Source: Oribacterium sp.
GTDB taxonomy: Bacteria > Bacillota_A > Clostridia > Lachnospirales > Lachnospiraceae
Length of the DNA stretch: 25,896 bases
Assembly (NCBI GenBank): GCA_017940955.1
Contig: JAGAXP010000067.1
Span: forward strand, 1-25,896
Direction of reading: 5' to 3'
Below, piece by piece: positions 14,757-21,581 of this stretch (its first letter is position 1; the number at the start of each line of letters is the position of its first letter). The position numbers and the translations under genes were made by a program. Under the pieces are notes generated by a model. That model worked only from the letters and a program-made list of their open reading frames with translations, was not told where the DNA came from and did no database searches.

Positions 14757-15740
14757 TTATTTTTTACGATGGATCAGAAGACCCGTAAGTGAAATGAGGA
14801 AGTCCCGGGCCTCTTCATTGACACCCTCTAACTCTGTAAAACTGTCAATAGCTTCATGGGAAAGCTTTTTCACCTCAGCTCCGGCTTTTTCAAGTCCGTA
14901 AATAGAAACATAGGTGGTTTTCTGATTTTCTTCATCAGAGTGTATAGGCTTACCCAGCTCTTCCACTGTACTTGTTTCGTCTAAAATATCATCCTGTATC
15001 TGGAAGGCTACGCCTATCTTTTCGCCGATACCGGAAAGCTTTTCGAGATCGGCTTCCGAAGCTCCGGCAAGTACTGCTCCTGTCATGAGAGCACACTGAA
15101 GAAGCGCACCGGTCTTTAATCTGTAAATGAACAAAAGCTGCTCATCACTAAGGGATTTTCCTGTCATTTCCACATCAACTGTCTGACCGCCCAACATTCC
15201 ATAGATGCCGGATTTTCCGGACAGGATATTTACAGCCTTAACAAAAGCTTCAGAGGCTTCCGCCAATGTTTCTGCCGGAACGTGAGCCTCTCCGGATTTT
15301 ACTCTTTTAAGCTGAATGTCAAAAACCCGTGATACCAGTTCAAAAGCATAAAGCGTAAGCCCGTCTCCTGCAAGAGTGCCCATATCCTCGCCATATTTAA
15401 ACCAGGTGGATTCCCTTCCTCTTCTGTACTTGTCATTATCCATACAGGGGAGGTCATCATGACAAAGACTGAAGGTGTGAATCATCTCCAGTGCAGTCAT
15501 AAAGGAATGTACCACCGGAAGCATGAACTCATATTTTTCACTGCTCATCTTATCTTTATAAAGCTCAAAGCTTTTCAGCATGAGCATGGGTCTTATGCGC
15601 TTCCCGCCTGCCTCTACAGAATAATCCATGGCGTCTATTACAAGCTTCTGAAGACCCTCCCTTTCAGGAAGATATGACTCTATAATTTCATTTATATTCT
15701 TAACTGTAAGCTCAAATTCATGAGAGAATTCCATCTTCAT
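14757..15740 (-). CDS. ispA: Farnesyl diphosphate synthase (polyprenyl synthetase)
   Basis: The 327-residue trans-prenyltransferase condenses IPP with DMAPP and GPP to give C15 (possibly C20) diphosphates for undecaprenyl and quinone precursors. GGKRIRPMLML precedes the first aspartate motif HDDLPCMDND (DD-x4-D from residue 95, the bacterial FPP-synthase type with two inserted residues). The second motif is FQIQDDILDE (DDILD at 250-254), followed by GKPIHSDEENQKTTY. The protein is about 30 residues longer than typical IspA, mainly from extra residues around 125-165. The ATG at 15738-15740 has AAAGG 6 nt upstream and lies within the end of xseB, overlapping by 23 bp, so translation is coupled. 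Confidence 0.94.
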   Translation of the reverse strand: MKMEFSHEFELTVKNINEIIESYLPEREGLQKLVIDAMDYSVEAGGKRIRPMLMLKSFELYKDKMSSEKYEFMLPVVHSFMTALEMIHTFSLCHDDLPCMDNDKYRRGRESTWFKYGEDMGTLAGDGLTLYAFELVSRVFDIQLKRVKSGEAHVPAETLAEASEAFVKAVNILSGKSGIYGMLGGQTVDVEMTGKSLSDEQLLFIYRLKTGALLQCALMTGAVLAGASEADLEKLSGIGEKIGVAFQIQDDILDETSTVEELGKPIHSDEENQKTTYVSIYGLEKAGAEVKKLSHEAIDSFTELEGVNEEARDFLISLTGLLIHRKK

Positions 15741-15936
15741 CCAACACCTTTACCTGTTTTTCGATCTTATCGATACTGTCCGAAGCTTCCTTCAAAAGAG
15801 TTACGCCCTTTTTATACATTTCAAAGGTCTTCTCAAGGCTGTCTTCTGTTTCCATATTTCCTATGATCTCATCAAGTTCCGAGAATACTTCATTTAAAGG
15901 CTTTTTATCTTCAAGAGCTTTCTCATTTTCAGACAT
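15718..15936 (-). CDS. xseB: Exodeoxyribonuclease VII small subunit
   Basis: The 72-residue protein has the XseB signature KPLNEVFSELDEIIGNMETEDSLEKTFEMYKKGVTLLKEASDSI, a short two-helix coil that binds XseA. The complex degrades single-stranded DNA to oligonucleotides. GAGGAGG stands in front of the ATG. Its end overlaps the start of ispA. A 173-bp gap with no recognisable gene separates it from xseA, which is wider than usual for this pair. Confidence 0.95.
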   Translation of the reverse strand: MSENEKALEDKKPLNEVFSELDEIIGNMETEDSLEKTFEMYKKGVTLLKEASDSIDKIEKQVKVLDEDGILS

Positions 15937-16109
15937 TTTTCATTCCTCCTCATCTATAAATGCATGTTTTCCGCTATTTTTTTCCGACACACAGATGACA
16001 ATCCAATCGGCTCCCGAAAAATCTTATTAAATCAATAACGTAAATACTGTCCGGCACATTTATGATGTATCAGTTTATCTATTAACCCACCGTTAATTAT
16101 CTTTACGGT

Positions 16110-17444
16110 TCAGAATGCATCAACGGTCTCAACCCTGCTCCTAATGCTTCCATCCTTCAGGGTTGTTGTGATCTCTGAGCCAATGCTTACATCCTTCACA
16201 CTTGAAACCTTGCCTCCGTCTTCCTTCTGAATATATCCGTAGCCGGTGGAAAGTTTACGTAAAGGACTCACTGCCTCAAGCTTTTCCGTTTGAAGCAAAA
16301 GCCGGTGTTTTGATCTCTCAAGGCTTTGCTTCATCATGGAAGGCAGATGCTCATAATCTCTAAGCCTGTTCCTGAACTTCTGCAGGCGGTCCTTCATGAT
16401 TGTTTTAAACTCATCGTGGTCTTTTAACCGCTCTTTTTCCTTTAAAAGTTTATCCTGCATCAGCTTCTGAAGCTCATTTTTATACATCAGCTCCCGCTTT
16501 TGATATTCATTCAGAATATTCTTCGGACTATGCCGGTTCAGCTTCAGTTTGTACATGGATACCCTTTGGCGTTCATCCTGAATATGCTCCGACATGACAG
16601 CATCAAGAGTCGCACGATATCCGGAAAGATCATCAAAAAACTTGTTAATATCGAATACTGCAAGTTCAGCTCCCGCGCTCGGGGTCGGAGCCCTGAGATC
16701 GGCCACAAAATCCGCAATGGTAGTATCTGTTTCATGCCCCACGGCACTGATGATAGGTGTGTCGGCATCAAATATTGCCTGAGCCACTATCCTTTCATTA
16801 AATGCCCAGAGATCCTCGATGGAACCACCGCCTCTTCCGACGATAATGACATCAAGTCCCATGAGATCCAGGGTTTTGATACCTCTGACAACAGACTCGG
16901 CAGAGCCTTCGCCCTGAACCTGGGCAGGATACAGAGTAATATCCACATATGGATTACGTCTTTTCGCAATCTGAATGATATCTCTGACAGCCGCACCGGT
17001 CTTCGCGGTAACAACACCTATCTTTCCGGCATATTGAGGAATGGGTTTCTTGTACATCTCATCAAACATCCCCATCTCGGAAAGTTCTTTTTTCAGCTGT
17101 TCAAACTTTACATAGAGATCTCCGAGTCCGTCGGCAGTGAAGCTTTTGGCATATATCTGATAGCTTCCTCCCCTTTCATATACACCCACATTTCCGGTGC
17201 ACAGGACACTCATGCCATCCTCTAATTTAAACTGAAGCCCCGCACGGTCTCCGGCAAACATGATGCCGGAAATCTGCGAAGCTGTATCTTTTAATGTAAA
17301 ATAAATATGACCTGAAGTATGATACTTCAGATTTGATATCTCGCCCTTTATGGTGATACCCGAAAGGGCAAAATCCTGAGCGAACATATTGGCAATGTAG
17401 CGATTCAGCTGTGAAACCGAATACGCTCGAATCGGCTTATTCAT
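16110..17444 (-). CDS. xseA: Exodeoxyribonuclease VII large subunit
   Basis: The 444-residue protein begins with an OB-fold DNA-binding domain (AYSVSQLNRYIANMF, ISNLKYHTSGHIYFTLKD, ISGIMF) and continues with the catalytic domain motifs GKIGVVTAKTGAAVRDI, YPAQVQGEGSA, DVIIVGRGGGSIEDLWAFN, ISAVGHETDTTIADFVAD and RAPTPSAGAEL. A coiled-coil region and a C-terminal domain ending LSTGYGYIQKEDG...TTLKDGSI complete a normal-length protein. It starts 3 bp after the nusB stop, with no strong Shine-Dalgarno site, so coupling to nusB is likely. It works with XseB. Confidence 0.97.
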   Translation of the reverse strand: MNKPIRAYSVSQLNRYIANMFAQDFALSGITIKGEISNLKYHTSGHIYFTLKDTASQISGIMFAGDRAGLQFKLEDGMSVLCTGNVGVYERGGSYQIYAKSFTADGLGDLYVKFEQLKKELSEMGMFDEMYKKPIPQYAGKIGVVTAKTGAAVRDIIQIAKRRNPYVDITLYPAQVQGEGSAESVVRGIKTLDLMGLDVIIVGRGGGSIEDLWAFNERIVAQAIFDADTPIISAVGHETDTTIADFVADLRAPTPSAGAELAVFDINKFFDDLSGYRATLDAVMSEHIQDERQRVSMYKLKLNRHSPKNILNEYQKRELMYKNELQKLMQDKLLKEKERLKDHDEFKTIMKDRLQKFRNRLRDYEHLPSMMKQSLERSKHRLLLQTEKLEAVSPLRKLSTGYGYIQKEDGGKVSSVKDVSIGSEITTTLKDGSIRSRVETVDAF

Positions 17445-17447
17445 GAT

Positions 17448-17996
17448 TTACTTATTATTCTTATTGATAAGGATATGAACGCTCTTACCTTCCGAAGACT
17501 TCTTTTCTGTTATCTCACCCTGAAGCTTACGGGGAGCCTTCTCTACTCTGGTGGATTCACGGCTGCCGTCAACAAGTCTTGCAAGAACTCCGTTAACAAA
17601 GGATCCGGACTCATTACCGCCGTACTTTTTAGCCAGTTCGATGGCCTCATTGATGGCTACCTTCTCAGGAACATCCTCATCGTAGCTAATCTCATAAAGT
17701 GCGAGACGAATAGCTGTAAGGTCAGTCTTTGTCATACGGTCTGTCTTCCAGCCTTCAGCCGATGAATTGATCCTTTCATCAAGCTCGGGAATCTTGTCTA
17801 CGATCTTCTGTACTGCGGCTTCAAGTTCCTTCTGTTCTTCCTCGGAAACATTCTCAACCCTGATGAGTACATCGCCATCTTCATAATCAGGTGATGCAAA
17901 ATAACTCTCCATCTGTGCAGGTATCTCCGAACCGGGATAAAACTGTGTGGAGAAAAGAAGTTTAAATTTGTGATCTCTTTCTTCTCGCTTATTCAT
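17448..17996 (-). CDS. nusB: Transcription antitermination factor NusB
   Basis: The 182-residue RNA-binding protein matches NusB: an N-terminal [18 protein letters not shown] and a C-terminal core [40 protein letters not shown] followed by [13 protein letters not shown]. With NusE (S10) it binds boxA of rRNA operon transcripts. The protein carries a basic tail of about 35 residues after the NusB core ([17 protein letters not shown]...), longer than the usual 130-150-residue form. AGGAAAG stands directly before the ATG. Gene order asp23-nusB-xseA is conserved in Firmicutes. Confidence 0.95.
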   Translation of the reverse strand: MNKREERDHKFKLLFSTQFYPGSEIPAQMESYFASPDYEDGDVLIRVENVSEEEQKELEAAVQKIVDKIPELDERINSSAEGWKTDRMTKTDLTAIRLALYEISYDEDVPEKVAINEAIELAKKYGGNESGSFVNGVLARLVDGSRESTRVEKAPRKLQGEITEKKSSEGKSVHILINKNNK

Positions 17997-18091
17997 ATCT
18001 TTCCTATCTGCTTTATGTTTCTTTTATGCAAATGCTTATTCATTTGCTTATGATCAATAGTTATACCATCAGTCAGTATAAATATCTGAAA

Positions 18092-18472
18092 TCACTCAGT
18101 GGTGACAACGCCTGAAATCCTGACATTAACATCAAGTACGTTAAGTCCTGTCATGGATTCGATAGCCTGTGCAACCTTTTCCTGAACATTCCTTGACACT
18201 TCGGGAATGGAGTAACCGTATTTAACATTGAGACTTAGATTTACGGATACATGTCCTTCTTCTATGCTTGTGGCAACTCCCTTACTGAGATCCTTGATAC
18301 CCATTCTGGAAATGATCTCACCTGACCATCCTCCGTCCATGGAATCAACACCCTCTGTTTCTGTGGCAGCGATGCCTGCGATGATGGCAACAACCTCATC
18401 GGCAATTATCACCTGACCGTCATCGTCTTTTGAATATACAACGTGAGTCATTCTCTCCTGATTCTGTTCCAT
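18092..18472 (-). CDS. Asp23/Gls24 family protein (YqhY-like)
   Basis: The 126-residue protein has the Asp23 fold pattern: VIIADEVVAIIAGIAATETEGV near the start, then GVATSIEEGHVSVNLSLNVKYGYSIPEVSRNVQEKV and MTGLNVLDVNVRISGV at the end. In Bacillus its counterpart yqhY lies between accBC and nusB and affects fatty-acid synthesis; the accBC genes are not present here. GGGAGG lies 6 nt before the ATG. It is the first gene of the long minus-strand operon, with a 95-bp gap to nusB that holds a GCAAATG/CATTTGC stem-loop (18028-18047). Confidence 0.9.
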   Translation of the reverse strand: MEQNQERMTHVVYSKDDDGQVIIADEVVAIIAGIAATETEGVDSMDGGWSGEIISRMGIKDLSKGVATSIEEGHVSVNLSLNVKYGYSIPEVSRNVQEKVAQAIESMTGLNVLDVNVRISGVVTTE

Positions 18473-18492
18473 TAAGAGCCTCCCTTATAAGT

Positions 18493-18506
18493 TGTGCAAA
18501 TGCACA
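18493..18506. repeat. 14-bp palindrome before asp23
   Basis: TGTGCA-AA-TGCACA lies just upstream of the asp23 ribosome-binding site, between it and the promoter. It could be an operator or a small leader hairpin; nothing more can be said. Confidence 0.3.
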
Positions 18507-18588
18507 TTTTACAGACATCAGCCTGATTTGTACAGAATATTTTCACATTTAGGCATAGTCCGACAAATTTTTTTGCAATCTTGCGTAT

Positions 18589-18597
18589 ATGATAGCA
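18589..18597 (-). promoter_or_regulatory. Possible promoter of the asp23-recN operon
   Basis: The minus strand reads TGCTATCAT, an extended -10 element (18589-18597), about 120 bp before asp23. No convincing -35 is seen. The hairpin element at 18658-18760 lies just upstream. Confidence 0.4.
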
Positions 18598-18657
18598 CAA
18601 TTCTGTATATTATGCATTAGGGAATCTTTTATAAGCCAGGTCATATGGGAATCTCTG

Positions 18658-18760
18658 TAACAGTTCAGTCGGTGGGCCAGGGGGACGGGGTTAGTGGTCC
18701 ATTTCAGGAAAATGGACCACTAACCCCGTCCCCCTGGTTCATCCCCCGGAAAAACCGGTG
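18658..18760. repeat. Hairpin element (family member C) between comEA and asp23
   Basis: The left end GTAACAGTTCAG matches the ends of the elements at 2233 and 10230. The stem from 18671-18704 pairs with 18710-18743 and contains GGGGGACGGGGTTAGTGGTCC; the loop is about 5 nt. Its three non-identical stem positions are all G-U pairs in plus-strand RNA. The right outer end is degraded: after 18743 the complement of the terminal motif is missing. The rest of the 306-bp gap 18473-18778 holds the asp23 leader and promoter and no gene. Confidence 0.8.
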
Positions 18761-18778
18761 AAAGTAACAGGCAGAAGC

Positions 18779-19432
18779 TTAGACCCTTATAAATTCTTTC
18801 AATTTTTCATAGGTCTTGTCTCCTATACGCTTTACGTTTTTTATTTCCTCTATATCCGCAAAGCCTCCATACTTTTCCCTGTACTCGATAATGTTTTTGG
18901 CTGTTGCAGGACCGACTCCGGGGAGGTTTTCAAGTTCCTTCTGAGTGGCATGGTTCAGATTGATGAGATCTGCGGAATCTGAATCCGACGAATCCCTGTC
19001 ACCCTCATCACCGGAATCTTCAGAATCTTTCGAATTCAGGTCCACTGAATCCGTTTCTGATGATCTATTGTTTTCAGTGTCATCAACAGTTATTTCTTTG
19101 TTCGTCTTATCAACGCTGTCTTTTTTCTTTTCAGAAGCCCTTCCACTTGAAAAGCCGCTTGTCTCTATGCTTTCGCTTACAGAGTCACTTGTTTCTTGTA
19201 AACTATGCTGTGATGTATCTTCTCTTTCATGCTTTCCGGAATCATCCTTTTCTATGATGATCTTTGAGGATTGCTGCTCCGTAAAAGCGTAGGCTGCATT
19301 ATCCTTTTCCCTGCCTTTGGTTACATACCATAAACCGCTGATCACCATCAGTGCTATGATTATCAGCTGTTTTATTTTTTCAAGTTTTTTATGAAGTCTG
19401 TATTTTTTCTTTTCTGTCATATATTTAATCAT
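18779..19432 (-). CDS. ComEA-like helix-hairpin-helix DNA-binding membrane protein
   Basis: The 217-residue protein has a basic N-terminus, one transmembrane helix (residues about 22-37), a long low-complexity Ser/Asp/Glu-rich linker (about 50-150) and a C-terminal helix-hairpin-helix domain from residue 153: LINLNHATQKELENLPGVG, ATAKNIIEYREKYGGF, IEEIKNVKRIGDKTYEKL. This is the layout of ComEA, the surface receptor that binds double-stranded DNA during natural transformation. No other competence genes are in the window, so a role in DNA uptake is not proven. The linker is longer and more acidic than in Bacillus ComEA. The first ATG is used; its ribosome-binding site is weak. Confidence 0.85.
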   Translation of the reverse strand: MIKYMTEKKKYRLHKKLEKIKQLIIIALMVISGLWYVTKGREKDNAAYAFTEQQSSKIIIEKDDSGKHEREDTSQHSLQETSDSVSESIETSGFSSGRASEKKKDSVDKTNKEITVDDTENNRSSETDSVDLNSKDSEDSGDEGDRDSSDSDSADLINLNHATQKELENLPGVGPATAKNIIEYREKYGGFADIEEIKNVKRIGDKTYEKLKEFIRV

Positions 19433-19539
19433 TCACTTTCTTATTATTAGTTATTGGTTGGAAAAATGTACGGTAAGCAGTTTAGTAAGTATGTAAAGGG
19501 ACATTTTTTAAAAACAGTTTTTTTGCATAGGAATTTAAC

Positions 19540-19567
19540 TTGACAGTTTTTCCTCGGAGTTTATAAT
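19540..19567 (+). promoter_or_regulatory. thiT promoter (consensus)
   Basis: TTGACA (19540-19545) and TATAAT (19562-19567) are perfect hexamers separated by 16 nt. Transcription would begin near 19574, just before the riboswitch. Confidence 0.8.
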
Positions 19568-19579
19568 TTCTTTATAAAC

Positions 19580-19658
19580 GCTAGGGGCGCTTTTGCTGAG
19601 ATGATCTACGGATCAACCCTTTTTACCTGATCAGGTTAGTACCTGCGTAGGGAAGCAA
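19580..19658 (+). promoter_or_regulatory. TPP riboswitch (THI box) aptamer
   Basis: The conserved blocks are present in order: AGGGGCGC (19583), GCTGAGA (19595), ACCC (19616), ACCTGATC, GGTTAGTACCTGCGTAGGGA (from 19634) and AGC. A variable arm TGATC-TACG-GATCA forms a hairpin with a UNCG-type tetraloop. It lies between the promoter and thiT and binds thiamine diphosphate. Confidence 0.96.
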
Positions 19659-19665
19659 ATATCTG

Positions 19666-19710
19666 ACTATCCATGTCCGGATAGTACTCTGCCCCTCCAT
19701 TTTAAGGAGG
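19666..19710 (+). promoter_or_regulatory. Riboswitch expression platform hiding the thiT ribosome-binding site
   Basis: After a 7-bp hairpin (ACTATCC 19666-19672 with GGATAGT 19679-19685), CCTCC (19694-19698) can pair with the Shine-Dalgarno GGAGG (19706-19710). Overlapping it, GCCCCT (19691-19696) can instead pair with AGGGGC of the aptamer (19583-19588). The two pairings exclude each other, which gives a translational OFF switch: with TPP the aptamer holds AGGGGC and CCTCC blocks the ribosome site. There is no U-run, so this is not a terminator. Confidence 0.7.
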
Positions 19711-19717
19711 ATTTTTT

Positions 19718-20260
19718 ATGTCAAAAAATGTCAGGACACTCGCTTACTGTGCGCTTTGTATCGCACTGGCTACCGTAACTTCAATGATCAAGGTCTTTGA
19801 ATTTCCTACGGGCGGAGCCATCACTCTTTGTTCCATGCTTTTCGCAACTCTTCCGGGTTTTCTTTTCGGACCTGTAGCAGGTCTTGTTTCCGGAGTCACT
19901 TATGGGCTTCTCCAGTTTATTTTAGAGCCTTATGTTCTTTCACCTGTGCAGGTATTTCTTGATTACATTCTTGCTTTTGGTGCTTTCGGAGTGTCTGGCT
20001 TCTTCTTCAGCAAGAAGAACGGGATGATCATCGGATATCTGACAGCCTGTGGTTTGAGATGGTTCTTTTCTTTTTTATCAGGCTGGGTTTTCTTTGGCGA
20101 ATACGCCTGGAGTGGTTGGAATCCTGCCGCTTACTCTGCGGTTTACAATTTGATCTACATCGGGGCTGAGGCGCTCATCACTGTGGCGCTGTTGAAGGCC
20201 ACCTCTATGATCCATGCTTTCGACAGAGTGAAGGCGAGTGTGGCTACGTCAGTTCGGTGA
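19718..20260 (+). CDS. thiT: ThiT, thiamine S-component of an ECF transporter
   Basis: The 180-residue membrane protein is the substrate-binding S-component for thiamine; it works with the shared EcfA, EcfA' and EcfT subunits, which are not in the window. About six hydrophobic segments are present. Family features are FPTGGAITLCSMLFATLPGF, FGPVAGLVSGVTYGLLQ, the ILEPYVLSPVQVFLDYILAF segment and WSGWNPAAYSAVYNLIYIG, with the aromatic and Asn residues that line the thiamine site in ThiT. The TPP riboswitch directly upstream confirms the substrate. GGAGG lies 7 nt before the ATG. The last 15 or so residues (FDRVKASVATSVR) look unlike the usual short end, and the structured segment begins only 10 bp downstream. 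Confidence 0.95.
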   Translation: MSKNVRTLAYCALCIALATVTSMIKVFEFPTGGAITLCSMLFATLPGFLFGPVAGLVSGVTYGLLQFILEPYVLSPVQVFLDYILAFGAFGVSGFFFSKKNGMIIGYLTACGLRWFFSFLSGWVFFGEYAWSGWNPAAYSAVYNLIYIGAEALITVALLKATSMIHAFDRVKASVATSVR

Positions 20261-20261
20261 T

Positions 20262-20574
20262 AGGCGGACGGAAAATGGAAGGGACGTGTGACGGCCCACG
20301 GGATTGAAAGTACATCCGGCACATTCATGTACGCCCCATACGCACTGACGTGCATCTGGTTCGTACACGAATGCACCGGCTGTTCTTTCAACCCGAGTCA
20401 AGGAGAAAATGCCATTTGAATGCGCTACGCGCGGGCATTTTCGTTTGATTTCGACTTACGCCGAAACAGCCTCGCCGCCTGGGGGCATCAGCATTTCTTA
20501 CGAAACGCTGATAAAGCAAGCCTAGCCACCCATCCCTTCCATTTTCCTGGTTTTCTCAGCCGTAAGAGATGTAT
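20262..20574 (-). ncRNA. Candidate structured noncoding RNA (or structured mobile element), unidentified
   Basis: No gene fits this 467-bp gap, but it is full of paired segments. An outer 15-bp stem (20270-20284 with 20533-20547) extends inward with mismatches. Inside are a long arm 20300-20333 with 20362-20394, capped by an inner 6-bp stem (20340-20345 with 20350-20355); 20405-20413 with 20434-20442, whose inner GCGC hairpin lies at 20422-20432; 20449-20455 with 20460-20466; and 20487-20497 with 20502-20512. On the minus strand the last two have C(GTAA)G loops, the GNRA type. Eight mismatches are G-U in minus-strand RNA, and only one or two favour the plus strand. A promoter lies upstream on the minus strand. 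I do not recognise the family. A MITE-like element is the main alternative. Confidence 0.6.
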
Positions 20575-20580
20575 TGCTGT

Positions 20581-20609
20581 ATTGTAGTACTAAAAGAATA
20601 TTTGCACAA
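20581..20609 (-). promoter_or_regulatory. Possible promoter of the minus-strand structured RNA
   Basis: On the minus strand TTGTGC (20604-20609), a 17-nt spacer and TACAAT (20581-20586) lie between the folD terminator and the structured segment. Transcription would start near 20574, about 27 nt before the outer stem. Confidence 0.45.
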
Positions 20610-20679
20610 TGTCTGTTTTTAGACTATATATGAATGTGAAATGATGACGAGCGGTCTGAAGACCGACTCTGTTTATGTA

Positions 20680-20724
20680 AAAATAAAAAGCTGAGCGCTT
20701 TGAGAAAGCGACTCAGCCTTTTTA
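20680..20724 (-). terminator. folD-fchA terminator
   Basis: GCTGAG-CGCTTT (20690-20701) pairs with AAAGCG-A-CTCAGC (20705-20717), with one bulged base, flanked by U-runs on both strands (AAAAATAAAAAG and CCTTTTTAT). It follows folD on the minus strand by a few bases. A second small hairpin CGGTC-TGAA-GACCG lies at 20652-20665. Confidence 0.8.
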
Positions 20725-20727
20725 TAT

Positions 20728-21573
20728 TTACAGATTTTTCTGGAGTTTTGTGGCTTCGACGAGGTGCCGGGCAAGAACGGCGGTGGTTACGGTTCCTACA
20801 CCGCCGGGGACGGGGGTTGCGGCTGATGCTTTAAGGACGATCTGGTCCCAATCGCAGTCTCCGCAGAGGTTGCCTTGTTCGTCAACATTGATTCCGACGT
20901 CGATGACGGTGGCATCTTCTCTGACATAGCCTCCGCTTATTTTTTTTGCTTTTCCGATGGCGGCAACTACGATGTCTGCTTCACTTGCAACAGCTTTGAT
21001 GTTTTCAGTTTTTGAATGACAGACTGTTACAGTAGCGTTTTCTTTTAAAAGAAGCATGGAGAGGGGTTTTCCTACCACCATGGATCTTCCTATTACGCAT
21101 ACGCGCTTTCCGGCCATTTCGATATTGTAGTCCTTGAGGATTTCCACAACTGCCTGTGCGGTACAGGGGGCAAATGCATGCTTGTCACCACGCATCACGC
21201 CGGCAACATTGGCATCGGTGATCCCGTCAAGATCCTTTAAAGGATTCATTTTTTTCAGCACTGCCTCTTCGTCTATCTGGGCGGGAAGAGGTCTCATGAC
21301 CAGTATTCCCTGTATTTCAGGGTCATCATTTATGAAATCAAAGACTTCCTGGAATTCTTCGTTGGTGCAGTTTGCCGGAAGCTCATAATCCTTTACCTCC
21401 AGTCCGTAATCCACAAATCGCTTTTTGATGCTTCTTTCATAGGCGATGTCATCTTCCTTTTCACCTACTCTCAGCACTGCGAGAGCCGGAAGGATTCCGT
21501 TGTATTTCCCGACAAAGTCGAGGCATTCGCCCTTTATTCTGTCTGCAATAAGCTTTCCTCTTAATTCCTTCAT
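20728..21573 (-). CDS. folD: FolD family methylenetetrahydrofolate dehydrogenase, cyclohydrolase residues altered
   Basis: The 281-residue protein oxidises 5,10-methylene-THF with NAD(P). It has GILVMRPLPAQID, KDLDGITDANVAG, the Rossmann segment CVIGRSMVVGKPLSMLL, VTVCHSKT and TPVPGGVGTVTTAVL. A gap-free comparison with the E. coli pattern QIYVASKRKACEEVGF gives IAYERSIKKRFVDYGL here. The catalytic Tyr (Tyr45) is kept, but the Lys needed for cyclohydrolase activity is Ile49. The usual ILVQLPLP is ILVMRPLP, so the second key residue Gln is Met93. The Asp (Asp116) is kept. It may therefore be mainly a dehydrogenase. The partner gene fchA is 8 bp upstream and can provide the cyclohydrolase. AAGGAG stands before the ATG. 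Confidence 0.93.
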   Translation of the reverse strand: MKELRGKLIADRIKGECLDFVGKYNGILPALAVLRVGEKEDDIAYERSIKKRFVDYGLEVKDYELPANCTNEEFQEVFDFINDDPEIQGILVMRPLPAQIDEEAVLKKMNPLKDLDGITDANVAGVMRGDKHAFAPCTAQAVVEILKDYNIEMAGKRVCVIGRSMVVGKPLSMLLLKENATVTVCHSKTENIKAVASEADIVVAAIGKAKKISGGYVREDATVIDVGINVDEQGNLCGDCDWDQIVLKASAATPVPGGVGTVTTAVLARHLVEATKLQKNL

Positions 21574-21581
21574 AGTACTCC

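Noticed and set aside
15937..16109. Possible gene in the xseB-xseA gap
   Set aside because: No ORF with a ribosome-binding site, no strong hairpin and no promoter are visible; I see nothing supportable there.
16060..16125. Further copies of the tlyA-tail repeat at the end of xseA (shared ATGCATCAACG)
   Set aside because: Only about 11 bases match, and they encode the normal VDA end of XseA, so chance is enough to explain it.
16500..17225. 241-codon plus-strand ORF
   Set aside because: It is antisense to xseA, an intact and conserved gene; it has no ribosome-binding site.
20262..20574. Identification of the structured segment as HEARO/omega RNA, raiA RNA or a group II intron
   Set aside because: I could not find a diagnostic conserved block of any of these, and no nuclease or maturase ORF is present. 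The identity is left open.
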